DNA of 64,000 bases from Lachnospiraceae bacterium (GCA_022794265.1 JAAWEK010000003.1:248001-312000); one strand, 5' to 3'. Shown: positions 9,967 to 19,646, counted from the stretch's first letter. The notes: generated by a model not told the origin, from the sequence alone. A program made the numbers and translations.

Positions 9967-11427
9967 TTAATTTTTCCCGGAAGCTTTGCTGTTAATAATC
10001 CTGGAATATTCTTCCCTGTCTGCCATCTGGGATAATTGTCTGGCTTCACTTTCTGTCATACCGTAATAACTTGATAAACAATCAATAATCTTACCCAGAG
10101 AAGATGTTGTCTGATCAAAGGTTCCCAATTCCCTGGCATCATCGATTACGGAATCATAAGTCTTAATTCCCCGGATCAGAGAATCCAGCGCATCAACATT
10201 CATTTCCAACTTATAATATGTATTAAATTCATTATAATGTTTCTCAACTTTCATAACCGTAACAACCTGCTGGTAAAATGCCTTGTCGCTGTCTTTTAAA
10301 TCCATGCCCGCCAAAATAGCATATGCTTTGGTGAAATTCTTATCAACATAATATCCGGTGGCCTTATCAATATTTCTGTTATATGAAAAGAATCCGGCTC
10401 CAAAATAAATCAGACACACACTTGCCGCTATCACAGACATGCTGAGAACCAGCCCCAATGGTGTAATTTTTATTTTTTCCTCCATAACCGGTGGTTTGGC
10501 TGGTTTCTTTTTCTTTTCCTTCGGTTCTTTTTCTTTCTTAGGTTTCTTTTCTTTTTTCTCTTTTTTCTTTTTTTCTTTCTTTGCCTTTTTGTCCTCTGCT
10601 TCTTCTGTATCCTCTGATACTCCCTCCGATGCCGAATCAATATTTAAATCTCCACCGAACCCGAAATCACTGAGACCCAGACTGTCCATATCATCCATAA
10701 CACTTCCGGTTTCATCCAGTATACTGTCTGCATCAATCAGGGAATTATCTTCCGGCTGTTGGGACTTGTTACTGCGTGAAAACAATTTGCCAAAAAAACC
10801 TTTGGACTTCTTTGATTCCGCCTTTTCCTGGGCCGGTTCCGGTTCTTCTCCATTTTCTTCGTCTAAATGGATATCTTCATATCGTTTCACCGCCCGGTTA
10901 TCTTCTTCCGAAGAACCAATATCCTCTGGTTCAGAACCGCTGCCCTCTTCTTCCTGCTCAATTGCATTAATCATGCTTAAAATATCTGCCAGATCATCAT
11001 CCGACTCTTCGGTATCTATTTCTCCACTGATGTCTGTCTGACCCGATTCCTCTTCCGGAAACGTATCCAACTGTAATTCATCTGTTGATAATTCCTCTGT
11101 AATAGACGATTCCATGAAAGATTCTTCTATAAAGGGCTCTTCCGTAAGCGTTTCTTCTGCTAAAGATTTTTCTGAAGCAGGAGGTTCTTCTGCCAGTATA
11201 TCATCACCGCTAAAAGACTCTTCCGCCTCTTCACCGGTTAATTCCTTTTGTTCATCTTCGTTTGAGAAATCTATATCATCATTAATATCAGAGATTTCTT
11301 CATCAAAATTAAAATCCCCGTCTTCCAATTCCTTTTCAAACCAGTCATCAGAGTCTGTCTCACTTCCTTCCACCACAGAATTCAGAAGCTGTTCCAGATA
11401 ATCTTCATCTTTGTTGTCTAATGCCAT
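9967..11427 (-). CDS. acidic membrane protein of unknown function
   Basis: 486 residues. The first 200 are extremely rich in Glu, Asp and Ser, followed by a short basic patch, another acidic stretch and a lysine-rich block (KKEKKKKEKKEKKPK, about 280-315). A single membrane helix follows (LGLVLSMSVIAASVCLIYFG, about 328-347). The outer C-terminal domain (about 140 residues) is predicted mostly helical, resembling a tetratricopeptide-type fold. Good GGAGGTG site. I do not recognise a named family; similar acidic-lysine-TM proteins occur in Lachnospiraceae. First gene of the run that continues into hisH, hisF and ung, just downstream of cheV. Confidence 0.75.
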   Translation of the reverse strand: MALDNKDEDYLEQLLNSVVEGSETDSDDWFEKELEDGDFNFDEEISDINDDIDFSNEDEQKELTGEEAEESFSGDDILAEEPPASEKSLAEETLTEEPFIEESFMESSITEELSTDELQLDTFPEEESGQTDISGEIDTEESDDDLADILSMINAIEQEEEGSGSEPEDIGSSEEDNRAVKRYEDIHLDEENGEEPEPAQEKAESKKSKGFFGKLFSRSNKSQQPEDNSLIDADSILDETGSVMDDMDSLGLSDFGFGGDLNIDSASEGVSEDTEEAEDKKAKKEKKKKEKKEKKPKKEKEPKEKKKKPAKPPVMEEKIKITPLGLVLSMSVIAASVCLIYFGAGFFSYNRNIDKATGYYVDKNFTKAYAILAGMDLKDSDKAFYQQVVTVMKVEKHYNEFNTYYKLEMNVDALDSLIRGIKTYDSVIDDARELGTFDQTTSSLGKIIDCLSSYYGMTESEARQLSQMADREEYSRIINSKASGKN

Positions 11428-11457
11428 TCTTACACCTCCGGTAACTTAGTAAACAAC

Positions 11458-11490
11458 ACATTAGGTCGACCTGCTTTGCCGACCTAATGT
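11458..11490 (-). terminator. hairpin after cheV
   Basis: Perfect 11-bp stem ACATTAGGTCG/CGACCTAATGT with an 11-base loop, right behind the cheV stop. The T tract is weak (GTTGTTT), so some readthrough into the next gene is likely. Confidence 0.6.
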
Positions 11491-11501
11491 ACTTCATTGA
11501 A

Positions 11502-12413
11502 CTATGATTGATTATTCTGAATTAATCCATCAATAATCCTGACCAGATTTCCAATCTCTGGTTTTGAAAGCTGGGCATCTGCACCAAGCGATAATCCTTT
11601 AATCCGCATTTCTTCATTTACCAGAGAAGAGAAAATAATCAATGGTATTTCTTTTAATACATCGTCTGATTTTACCAGTTTTGTCAGTCTGTGACCATCC
11701 ATTACCGGCATTTCTATATCTGTGATTATACATTTTACTTCATCCAGAACTGTACCCTTTTGCTTTAATTCCTCCAGTTTATCCCAGGCTTCCTGTCCGT
11801 TGTCATTTTTTATGACATTGATATATCCTGCCTTATGCAGGGAATCTATAATAAGCTTGCTCAGAAGTGCAGAATCCTCTGCAATCAGTATTGGCGATTC
11901 GTTTCTCTGTCTGGTTCCCAGCGCATCGATTTCCGATACCTTTAATCCGGTTTCCGGACTGATTTCCGAAACAATACTCTCAAAATCGAGTATAACGATT
12001 AACTTGCCATCAATTTTTATTATACCGGTTGCAATACTGGAATCTGTGGTATTGATTGTATGATCCGGTTTAATGATATCATTCCAGGAAACTCTATGTA
12101 TGCCGACTACCTTATGAACATGAAATGCAATATTTAATTTATTAAAATTGGTAATAATCATCATATCGCTGGAATAGTCGGTACTCTCAGCCAGCCCAAG
12201 TTCTTTTGGAAGATTGATTACTGTAATCATGGTATCCCTCGGCATAAATATTCCTTCAATGCTCTTATGCGCATTAGGCATCGGAGTAACCGGTTGGTAT
12301 GGTAATATTTCCCGAATCTTTGCCACGTTAATACCATAATAATTATTTCCAATAGTGAATTCCAGCACTTCAAGTTCATTTGTTCCATTCTCTAATAAAA
12401 TATTCGTTTCCAT
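11502..12413 (-). CDS. cheV: chemotaxis coupling protein CheV
   Basis: 303 residues. An N-terminal CheW domain (about 10-155, with GINVAKIREILPYQPVTPMP) is joined to a receiver domain (about 172-300). The receiver has ILIAEDSALL, the phosphoacceptor region TDIEMPVMDGH and the lysine in SKPE. CheV couples chemoreceptors to CheA and adapts the response through phosphorylation. No other chemotaxis gene is in the window. A lipoprotein gene lies 21 bases upstream and the acidic membrane protein downstream. Confidence 0.95.
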   Translation of the reverse strand: METNILLENGTNELEVLEFTIGNNYYGINVAKIREILPYQPVTPMPNAHKSIEGIFMPRDTMITVINLPKELGLAESTDYSSDMMIITNFNKLNIAFHVHKVVGIHRVSWNDIIKPDHTINTTDSSIATGIIKIDGKLIVILDFESIVSEISPETGLKVSEIDALGTRQRNESPILIAEDSALLSKLIIDSLHKAGYINVIKNDNGQEAWDKLEELKQKGTVLDEVKCIITDIEMPVMDGHRLTKLVKSDDVLKEIPLIIFSSLVNEEMRIKGLSLGADAQLSKPEIGNLVRIIDGLIQNNQS

Positions 12414-12434
12414 AAAAGCCCTCCTACAATTTTA

Positions 12435-13154
12435 CTATTTTAATTTTATTTTAGTCGAATTTCCATTTTCATCAGCTATATCGATTACCAGACTTTTAAT
12501 CTCCTCTTTTGTCTCCGTCTGTATCTGATAAACCAGAACAAATTCCTGTGAAACTCCTGCCGGAATCGTTCCATCAAAGGTATTCAGTGCATCGAGTAAC
12601 AGCGAAAGCTGGGCATTCACCTTAATGGTTTCATTCACAACTCCCCGGTATCTCCTTCCCCCTGCCATCATGTTAATGGCAATATCCTGTCCGGAAGGAT
12701 TGGATATTTTAAACTTGACCACAAGAAGCTTTGAATTCTCTACGGCTTTCATTACAAACAGTGCAGAATCCTGATTCTCAAAGGGATATGCATCTGTCAC
12801 ATAATAATCAATATACTCTGCTGAAAGACCGTTTATTCCAAGAGCCCGTGTTAATTCTTCCGCCGTGGCAACCATTTCGGCTGAAGATCCCCCATTCGGC
12901 ACATTTATGTCTCCCTGTGAAGTTGTAGTATCTTCGCCAAAGGTCATGGATTCCGTTTCTGTTGCCAGTTCCGAAGTTTCAATGTAATTATCCTTATAAT
13001 TCACATCATGTTTCAAAACCACGGCCGCCGCATAATCCGCTATCATGCCCTTCTGTTCCTCTGTGTATTCCAGTTCGGAACACCCAGCCAGTGAAACAAT
13101 TGCTCCTGCCAATACTGCTGTCAATAAATATTTTGCTTTATTTCTCACATTCAT
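12435..13154 (-). CDS. lipoprotein of unknown function
   Basis: 239 residues. N terminus KAKYLLTAVLAGAIVSLAGC is a signal peptide with the lipobox LAGC, so the protein is anchored outside the membrane after Lgt processing. The C-terminal half (about 130-239) looks beta-rich, like the Ig-like folds of DUF4352/DUF5067 lipoproteins. I chose the ATG at 13154 because AAGGA lies 8 bases before it; a GTG five codons upstream has no site of its own. Directly upstream of cheV. Confidence 0.8.
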   Translation of the reverse strand: MNVRNKAKYLLTAVLAGAIVSLAGCSELEYTEEQKGMIADYAAAVVLKHDVNYKDNYIETSELATETESMTFGEDTTTSQGDINVPNGGSSAEMVATAEELTRALGINGLSAEYIDYYVTDAYPFENQDSALFVMKAVENSKLLVVKFKISNPSGQDIAINMMAGGRRYRGVVNETIKVNAQLSLLLDALNTFDGTIPAGVSQEFVLVYQIQTETKEEIKSLVIDIADENGNSTKIKLK

Positions 13155-13254
13155 ATCTCTGTCCTTCACAATAATCCTATTTTATCCGAATCAGAACCGG
13201 ATAATATAATTTAAAAATTACATACTATTATTTTACCATTAATTCTTTTATTCT

Positions 13255-14781
13255 TCAAGCCAATTCCGTATCTAATTCAAACCAAAATTCCACGCCGTCT
13301 TTTTTATTGGAAACTCCACACTCCCTGCCATGGGATTTCATAATAGCCCGTACGATGGATAAACCGATGCCACTTCCTCCGTATTCCCTGGTTCTGGCCT
13401 TATCCACTTTATAAAACTTAATCCAGATTTTTTCCAGTTCCTCCTCCGGAATCGGATTGCCTGAATTAAATACAAGAATCCTTACTTTATTTTCCATTTT
13501 CTGAACCGAAATTTTTACTTCCTTTCGTCCCAATGCATAATGTATCGCATTTGTCACATAATTGGTAACGACTCCTTCAATCTGAAATTCATCCGCATAT
13601 ACATAAAGCGGCTCCGTTTCTTCAAATACCATATGAATATCGTTCTGTTTTACCATATAATCCAGTGAACCCAGTACCCCGCGGATTAGCATAATTATAT
13701 CAAAACGTTCAAACCGGATATGGTCGCCGCCGGATTCCAGCTGATTCAGCATTAAAAGATTTTTAACAAGTTTATTCATCTTTTCCGCTTCGTCCATAAT
13801 CACTTCGCAATAAAATTCCCTGGACTCGGCATCATCATTGATGCATTCCGACAAGCCCTCCGCATATCCCTGAATCAATGCAATTGGTGTTTTCAGTTCA
13901 TGGGATACGTTAGAAATGAAATCTTTTCTCATTTCATCGATTTCTTCTTTACGGGCAATGTCTTTCTGCAGCCGGTTATTTGCACTCTTTAATTCTACAA
14001 TAGTCTCTTTCAGCCTGTCAGACAGTTTGTTCATACTGTTTCCAAGTACCGCAATTTCATCATCCGTATCAGAAATATATTTTGCATTAAAATCAAGATT
14101 TGACATCCGTTCAGAAAGATTGGCCAGATCCAGAATCGGCCGGGTAAATTTCTCAGAAACAAAATAAACTATCACCACACTGATGATTAATATGGCAATT
14201 CCGATATATAAAAAAAACACACGGGATACAGCAGCGCTTTCCTGTATGCTCTCCACGGTCATGCGCATCAGAAACAGTTTATTTTCATTAAATCTTCCAT
14301 AAATCTCCAGATATCCGTCTCCGCCTCCACCGGTATTCAGGCTCTGAAAGATATATTTATTGGTCTTTTTAATAATCGAAACGTTATCATCATTAATTCC
14401 AAAATCAATGGTTGCCAGCCGCAGGCTCAATTCCGCTCCGTTTCCGTATTGAAACACAAGAGAATTATTAGTCCCCAGTATCACCACTGCAATCCCATAG
14501 CTTTCACAGATACCGGATAATTTATATTGTGCGGTATCCGAAATTCCATACATGCCGCTTTCTGAATTTACAATTTCATTCATATCCTCATAAGCTTCCA
14601 TAAAGGCATCCTGCTTGGATTTCATATAAAAATCCCCTAATAATAAATGATTCAGCAGTAAATATAATAAAAAAGTTCCGCCAATGATATACAGCATCAG
14701 CATAATCAGTTTAATCCGAATGGAATCCGTCAGCTTAACATTCAGTACATGTTCTTTTTTTCCTTTGTTTTCAGATTTCAA
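13255..14781 (-). CDS. sensor histidine kinase (HAMP, HisKA, VanS/PhoR type)
   Basis: About 508 residues. Two membrane helices (near 22-45 and 195-217) enclose an extracellular sensor region. They are followed by HAMP, a HisKA domain with FISNVSHELKTPIALIQGYA (phosphorylated His), and an HATPase domain with the N box (VTNYVTNAIHYA) and GGSGIGLSIV. It partners with the OmpR-type regulator encoded just upstream, whose stop codon it overlaps. The start is uncertain: a TTG at 14781 overlaps the regulator's end, while the open frame extends to 14832. The signal is unknown; cell-envelope stress is typical for relatives. Confidence 0.93.
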   Translation of the reverse strand: MKSENKGKKEHVLNVKLTDSIRIKLIMLMLYIIGGTFLLYLLLNHLLLGDFYMKSKQDAFMEAYEDMNEIVNSESGMYGISDTAQYKLSGICESYGIAVVILGTNNSLVFQYGNGAELSLRLATIDFGINDDNVSIIKKTNKYIFQSLNTGGGGDGYLEIYGRFNENKLFLMRMTVESIQESAAVSRVFFLYIGIAILIISVVIVYFVSEKFTRPILDLANLSERMSNLDFNAKYISDTDDEIAVLGNSMNKLSDRLKETIVELKSANNRLQKDIARKEEIDEMRKDFISNVSHELKTPIALIQGYAEGLSECINDDAESREFYCEVIMDEAEKMNKLVKNLLMLNQLESGGDHIRFERFDIIMLIRGVLGSLDYMVKQNDIHMVFEETEPLYVYADEFQIEGVVTNYVTNAIHYALGRKEVKISVQKMENKVRILVFNSGNPIPEEELEKIWIKFYKVDKARTREYGGSGIGLSIVRAIMKSHGRECGVSNKKDGVEFWFELDTELA

Positions 14782-15445
14782 ATTTATACCCCATTCCCCA
14801 GATGGTCTTAATATATTCACCACAATCCCCAAGCTTGCTTCTCAATTTTTTTACATGGGTATCAATGGTTCTGGCATCGCCAAAATAATCATAATTCCAT
14901 ACATTATTTAATATTTTTTCTCTGGACAGAGCAATCCCTTTATTTTCAACAAAGTAGACCAAAAGTTCAAATTCTTTAAAACTCAGATCGATATTTTCTC
15001 CATTTACTTTTACCTGATGCGCTGCCTTGTCAATCAATATATTTCCTGCCTCTACTGCTTCGGAAGTGTCCAGCCTGTTTGTCCTTCGAAGCAGTGCATC
15101 TACCCGTGCCACCAGTATCTTCGGACTGAATGGTTTTGATATATATTCATCCACCCCCAGTTCAAATCCCAGCAATTCATCATGCTCTTCCGACTTTGCC
15201 GTCAACATGACAATTGGTACCCTGGATTCTTTTCTGATTTCCCGGCATACCTGCCAGCCATCCATTTTCGGCATCATGATATCCAGAATGATCAATGCTA
15301 TATCCTTTTCTGTATAAAATCGTTCCACAGCCTCTTCTCCATTTGCGGCTTCAATTACCTCATATCCTTTTTTGGACAAAAAATCATTTACCAGTTTTCT
15401 CATTCTGCTTTCATCATCTACCACTAAAATTTTAAGACTGCTCAT
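14771..15445 (-). CDS. OmpR/PhoB-family response regulator
   Basis: 224 residues. The receiver domain has LVVDDESRMRKL, phosphoacceptor LILDIMMPKMDGW near residue 53 and the lysine in YISKPFSP. A winged helix follows (about 130-224), with SREKILNNVWNYDYFGDART and IKTIWGMGYKFE, typical of PhoB-type DNA binding. Coupled to the following kinase by overlapping reading frames. Confidence 0.96.
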   Translation of the reverse strand: MSSLKILVVDDESRMRKLVNDFLSKKGYEVIEAANGEEAVERFYTEKDIALIILDIMMPKMDGWQVCREIRKESRVPIVMLTAKSEEHDELLGFELGVDEYISKPFSPKILVARVDALLRRTNRLDTSEAVEAGNILIDKAAHQVKVNGENIDLSFKEFELLVYFVENKGIALSREKILNNVWNYDYFGDARTIDTHVKKLRSKLGDCGEYIKTIWGMGYKFEI

Positions 15446-15567
15446 ATCATCCGGCTCCTTTCAACAGATTCTTACACGACAGGCAACGGCAAAACCCGGT
15501 ATTTTTCTGCTGTCTGTCGGAAATCCTTTTCAATCAGTGTATCATTCAAATATGATTATTCTGTGAA

Positions 15568-16131
15568 TCACTGGTTCCGGCCATGCTCCAGTTCCCACTG
15601 CTGAATATAGGATTCTCTTTCTTTCAAATCGTTTTCCCATGATATGTACTCGTTTTCTATGCGTTCCCGATGCGCCTGATCATCAAACCGATGGGTATAT
15701 TTCACAATCAGAAACATTGCAGCAATTATAATCACAAATACAATATTTGCAATCAATGATTTGGTAAACCTGTCTTTATATTTTTGTGCATCTTTTTTAT
15801 TTTTATCAGTGTTTTTTTGAAATTCTGTTATTTTTTTCACCGGCTGCTGTTCACTGCTTTTTTCATTATTTATTTTAATAGCTTTAATCTCGCTTTTGTC
15901 AATGTTTTTTACCGATAACAGTTCTTTTTGCAGGCTCCGTATATATTCCAGTCCTACCGGGGTTTTAAACAGATTTTCTTCCAGCAGTTTATTGTATACG
16001 CTTAAGGCGATTTTATGGTTATTCATATTTCCCTGACTTTTAATCTTTGAAATCATCTCCAATTCATTCTTTGCCGCTTCTGCAGAAGCCTTATTATCAA
16101 ATTCATACCCCATTACAATATATTTTTCCAT
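15568..16131 (-). CDS. small membrane protein of unknown function
   Basis: 187 residues. A soluble N-terminal region (about 1-120) is rich in Lys, Asn and Gln. One strong membrane helix follows (LIANIVFVIIIAAMFLIVKY, about 123-142), then a charged, probably coiled-coil tail (about 145-187, with ERIENEYISWENDLKERES). I start at the ATG at 16131, which has GAGG 9 bases upstream; the frame opens 7 codons earlier at a TTG without a site. No family recognised. A hairpin (CGACAGGCA/TGTCTGTCG, 15478-15513) lies behind it, without a clear T run. Confidence 0.7.
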   Translation of the reverse strand: MEKYIVMGYEFDNKASAEAAKNELEMISKIKSQGNMNNHKIALSVYNKLLEENLFKTPVGLEYIRSLQKELLSVKNIDKSEIKAIKINNEKSSEQQPVKKITEFQKNTDKNKKDAQKYKDRFTKSLIANIVFVIIIAAMFLIVKYTHRFDDQAHRERIENEYISWENDLKERESYIQQWELEHGRNQ

Positions 16132-16181
16132 TTCCAGGTACCTCGTTTCCAATATATTTCATTAAATACAGCTTTTTTCAC

Positions 16182-16209
16182 ATTATAGCATATTTTTTTG
16201 GGGAACCAA
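16182..16209 (-). promoter_or_regulatory. extended -10 promoter for the 15568-16131 gene
   Basis: Minus strand TTGGTT, 16 bases, then TGCTATAAT, which includes the extended TGn motif. It lies 50 bases upstream of the chosen start. Confidence 0.55.
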
Positions 16210-16221
16210 AACACTTTATTC

Positions 16222-16250
16222 TTGCTTTATTGAAAATATTATTGTAGATT
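16222..16250 (+). promoter_or_regulatory. possible promoter of the transglutaminase-like gene
   Basis: TTGCTT, 17 bases, TAGATT. Reasonable hexamers and ideal spacing, 57 bases upstream of the start. Confidence 0.4.
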
Positions 16251-16307
16251 ATAAATAGAATCAAACCATTATTGCAAATGCAGTAGCAAAAATATTGGAG
16301 GTGTAAA

Positions 16308-17141
16308 TTGAAACATATCAGGTTACTATTATATCCGTTACTGTTTATTTCCCTGTTTTTCATATATTTTTATCTCTATGGCAATCCTTTTGCCCAATAC
16401 AGCGTAGAGGATTCCACAGTTCAAAAAATCATTGACGAAACGATTGATACATCTATGTCTGATTATGACAAAATTAAAGCCATACATGATTACATAGTCG
16501 TGCATACAGTTTACGACCAGAAAAACCTTGAAAATAACTCGATTCCTGATATCGATTATACCGCAAAAGGCGTATTTGAGAACGGGATTGCCGTTTGCCG
16601 CGGATATGCCGAAGCGTTTCAGCTTTTAATGGATGCACTGGACATCGAATGTCAGATTGTTACCGGATATGCAGAAAATACAACCCATGCCTGGAATATC
16701 GTAAAAATAGACGGTCAATGGTATCATGTGGATACTACTTTTGATGACCCTATTGATGATTCTATGGAACGTCCCTATGATAATCTCCGATATGATTATT
16801 TTTTGATTAATGACGAACAGATATTTTTGGACCATATAATGGAAAGCAAAGCTCCTGCATGTACTTCAGATTTATATATGTACAAAGAAAAGAAATATAA
16901 TACACCTTATGAAATCCTTGAAAATGCTGCAGAGATTCCTGCAGTCTATACCAGATATTATAATACCGGAATTAACACAGTTACATTTTACTTTCCTGAA
17001 AATGCAGATTTAAGTTCCGCCGGTATCATAAACAGAATCGGTACACAGTTATATTCAAGCGGTAATCAGGTGTCCGGCTGTACTTATACTGCCGTAACCA
17101 GATGCGGAGATTATTATTATACAACAATAACCGTAAATTAG
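16308..17141 (+). CDS. secreted or membrane-anchored transglutaminase-like protein
   Basis: 277 residues. The N-terminal hydrophobic segment (LLLYPLLFISLFFIYFYLYG) is an uncleaved signal anchor or signal peptide. The transglutaminase-like core (about 50-185) carries the Cys in GIAVCRGYAEAF, the His in TTHAWNIVKIDGQWYHV and the Asp in DTTFDDP, in the expected order. Such domains act as proteases or transamidases on cell-surface proteins or peptides. The C-terminal 90 residues are beta-rich and unassigned. Start is TTG after GGAGGTGTAAA. Confidence 0.88.
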   Translation: MKHIRLLLYPLLFISLFFIYFYLYGNPFAQYSVEDSTVQKIIDETIDTSMSDYDKIKAIHDYIVVHTVYDQKNLENNSIPDIDYTAKGVFENGIAVCRGYAEAFQLLMDALDIECQIVTGYAENTTHAWNIVKIDGQWYHVDTTFDDPIDDSMERPYDNLRYDYFLINDEQIFLDHIMESKAPACTSDLYMYKEKKYNTPYEILENAAEIPAVYTRYYNTGINTVTFYFPENADLSSAGIINRIGTQLYSSGNQVSGCTYTAVTRCGDYYYTTITVN

Positions 17142-17180
17142 CAGAAAAACATGTGAGGGATTGCATAATGGATTCTGTCA

Positions 17181-17217
17181 AAAAATCGCTGCAAGCATTA
17201 TGCTTACAGCGATTTTT
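17181..17217. terminator. bidirectional terminator
   Basis: AAAAATCGCTG pairs with CAGCGATTTTT, and the inner AAGCA with TGCTT, giving a nearly continuous 16-bp stem with A and T runs on both sides. It separates two convergent genes. Confidence 0.92.
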
Positions 17218-17251
17218 CTTTCAGGATTGTTTCTACAGTCCTCTTTTTATT

Positions 17252-18115
17252 TTATTCGTTTTTTGCTGCTAAAGCTTCTTCAGGTACAGTGATTGTAACT
17301 GCATCGTAAGAATCAATAGTAAATTCAATGGCACATTCTTTTAACTCATATGTTGCACCCTGCAATTCAAACTTATCCATATCAAGTGCAACTGACATAG
17401 ACTGCGGCAGATACTTCTCTGCATCTACAACAACTGTAATGATTACTGTAAAATCCGGAATAGCAGAAAGGTCTACTCCCATTGAAGAAGAATCTGCACC
17501 GGCATCCTCTGCCATTTCCAGAAGTTTCTTGCTGTCCATCTTTGCAACTATGGTATAATTTCCTTTTTTCAATTCAGATGTTATATCACTGCAGTATTCT
17601 TTTATATCAGCAAAACTAACATCTTTTAAGGAAGACTGAAGCCCCTGAAGCATACCGGAATACTCAGATATATCATCTTCCTCATAGCTCCACTCACCAT
17701 CTTCTTTGGAGTATACGTCCATGGAATCACCGTTTGCTACTGCATAATTTTCCATCTCCATCTCCTGTGACTGTCCCATTGCATTTACATTAAATTTGCC
17801 CTTCATATAAGATGCCTGTGGTTCCGTGGAAGTCTTAGCTTCAATGGTTCCGTTTATGCCCATTTCAGCTTTTGCATCTACTCCATCTACAGAAGCCGTG
17901 ATTTTCATAACCAAATCAACATTACCGCTCATAGTTATGCCGTCAACATCTGTTGAAGTTGTTTTAATCTTTTCAAATAACTGTTCTGTTGATAACTGGT
18001 CAGCAGAGCCGGCATTTGCATCCTTTTCCACCTCAGAAGAACCACATGCAACCATTGCCATAGCCAATACGACTACTAACACTAAACTTACTAATTTTTT
18101 TAAGTTCTTTTTCAT
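17252..18115 (-). CDS. lipoprotein of unknown function (DUF6612-like)
   Basis: 287 residues. Signal peptide with lipobox (VVVLAMAMVACGSS). The mature part has repeated beta strands and lysine/acidic residues, resembling the LolA/LppX-like antiparallel-sheet lipoproteins often annotated DUF6612. This family link is from pattern only. I start at the ATG at 18115, with GGAG 7 bases before it. Own promoter at 18165-18193 and a shared terminator at 17181-17217, so it is a single-gene unit. Confidence 0.8.
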   Translation of the reverse strand: MKKNLKKLVSLVLVVVLAMAMVACGSSEVEKDANAGSADQLSTEQLFEKIKTTSTDVDGITMSGNVDLVMKITASVDGVDAKAEMGINGTIEAKTSTEPQASYMKGKFNVNAMGQSQEMEMENYAVANGDSMDVYSKEDGEWSYEEDDISEYSGMLQGLQSSLKDVSFADIKEYCSDITSELKKGNYTIVAKMDSKKLLEMAEDAGADSSSMGVDLSAIPDFTVIITVVVDAEKYLPQSMSVALDMDKFELQGATYELKECAIEFTIDSYDAVTITVPEEALAAKNE

Positions 18116-18164
18116 AATCATTCTCCATTTCATAAATTTTTGTTGTTTTTACAACTTCCTTTGC

Positions 18165-18193
18165 ATTTTAACACCATTGTGGAATAACGTCAA
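18165..18193 (-). promoter_or_regulatory. sigma-A promoter of the lipoprotein gene
   Basis: Minus strand TTGACG, 17 bases, TAAAAT, about 50 bases upstream of the start codon. Confidence 0.8.
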
Positions 18194-18326
18194 GATTTTT
18201 CATTACATAAATTTTATTTTTACATATAAATAACAAATTCTGATAAAAAATCGAAAAATAATACTATAATAACTTTTATCAGCAATTATCGCAAATACAC
18301 CCTGTATCTGACAGTTGCCGGTGCAG

Positions 18327-18372
18327 GGATAAAGAAATACTGCTACAGCCATTTTACCGGATTCTGCAGCAG
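18327..18372 (-). terminator. terminator of the DUF5688 gene
   Basis: Nine-bp stem, CTGCTGCAG/CTGTAGCAG on the minus strand with one G-U pair, then TATTTCTTTA. The remainder of the 301-base gap 18116-18416 contains only this and the lipoprotein promoter. Confidence 0.65.
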
Positions 18373-18416
18373 CATTCTGTTATACAACGGATTCTAAATT
18401 CATTTACAACCAGACA

Positions 18417-19391
18417 TTACATCTGAATTTCATCCCGGATTCTGTCATAATAATACACACGATTTGATAAAACATCTCCCTCCTCTAACTCATTTTGATT
18501 AACATCCTGTACCATTCTGCTCAGTTCTGACCGGTTGATATCCTCTGCCACCGGAACCAGAATCACTTCATGCACGGAACTGGGCAATATATATATATCC
18601 TTATTTTTTTGATTTGCAAAATCATATAATATATGTTCATATAAAATACAGGAAGCGCCATACATCTTCTGTTTATTGGTAAGTACATACATTTCTACCG
18701 CATCCTCTGCTTCTTTCACACCTTTTAACAATCCCTCTGCTACAACTTCCGGTGAAGGAAAGTTACAATTTTCATCGTATCTGAAATCATTTTCATATAT
18801 TGTATTCTCAATGTCACTAATTAAAATATCTTTAATTACATCATTCATATCTCTTAACTCATAAGGCAGAATGACCGGCGTATTTTTTTTTGCAGCCTCA
18901 AAGAGTTCCTCCACTGTCAGTCCCCACATATCCATATGAACATTATGAATCAATGCAGTTGCACTGCCCAGAAAATCATTATCCACAAGACAATAGAATA
19001 CAATTGCCAGATCAAGAATTTCCACAAAAGGAATCTGAGATAACAATTTCTCATTGGTCGATTTATTAATCAGTTTATATGCCACCCGTCCTCTGATTCC
19101 ATCAAAATTTTTGAACAAATCCACATTAAATTCCAGTTTATCCCTGTGACTTTCATATAACTGATAAATTTCACTTACAATATCCCCCGGCTCCCTGCCA
19201 TTTTCATATTCTTTGTAATAAGAATTCAGATAAATTGTAGGTGCTACATTGGTTTCATCACTGGATATGGTTAATGCCTCTAACTCCACATCATTATTTT
19301 TTAATACCTTATTAATAGTCACTGTTTTATCGTTACCAACTGCTTCAGCTATATAATCCCTGATACAGCTAATAAATTCTTCATAGTTCAT
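18417..19391 (-). CDS. DUF5688-type protein
   Basis: 324 residues, no signal peptide or membrane helix, slightly acidic. Begins MNYEEFISCIRDYI. The pattern of an N-terminal helical part, a central RVAYKLINKSTNEKLLSQIP segment and a C-terminal YGASCILYEHIL segment matches the DUF5688 proteins that occur in several copies in Lachnospiraceae genomes. Function is unknown. GGAGG site before the ATG; single-gene unit with its own promoter and terminator. Confidence 0.8.
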   Translation of the reverse strand: MNYEEFISCIRDYIAEAVGNDKTVTINKVLKNNDVELEALTISSDETNVAPTIYLNSYYKEYENGREPGDIVSEIYQLYESHRDKLEFNVDLFKNFDGIRGRVAYKLINKSTNEKLLSQIPFVEILDLAIVFYCLVDNDFLGSATALIHNVHMDMWGLTVEELFEAAKKNTPVILPYELRDMNDVIKDILISDIENTIYENDFRYDENCNFPSPEVVAEGLLKGVKEAEDAVEMYVLTNKQKMYGASCILYEHILYDFANQKNKDIYILPSSVHEVILVPVAEDINRSELSRMVQDVNQNELEEGDVLSNRVYYYDRIRDEIQM

Positions 19392-19461
19392 TTAACCTCC
19401 ATTTACGTTTTCATACGTATTTCATTCTTATTTTTCTTATATATTTCGGCGCCTTAATAAA

Positions 19462-19490
19462 TTTATATCGTATTCTGGCTGTATTGTCAA
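19462..19490 (-). promoter_or_regulatory. sigma-A promoter of the DUF5688 gene
   Basis: Minus strand TTGACA, 17 bases, TATAAA, 70 bases upstream of the start. In the 360-base gap 19392-19751 I see only this promoter and the efp terminator. Confidence 0.8.
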
Positions 19491-19646
19491 TGAACTATTT
19501 TAACAAATTAATTCATGATATTATGTTTAGTTTAACGTTTTTATTACGGATAACCATAAGGATTACTATACATGTGAAATGAATTTTATTCAAATCTTCC
19601 AATAAATTTCTTATTTATTGTTTAATATTTATAAATTACTGCATAC

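Noticed and set aside
10439-11041. 200-codon plus-strand frame rich in Phe and Ser
   Set aside because: It is the mirror of the Glu/Lys-rich low-complexity minus-strand protein; no ribosome binding site.
15478-15513. Terminator behind the small membrane protein gene
   Set aside because: A nine-bp stem exists, but no T run follows on either strand; left as a hairpin without assigned role.
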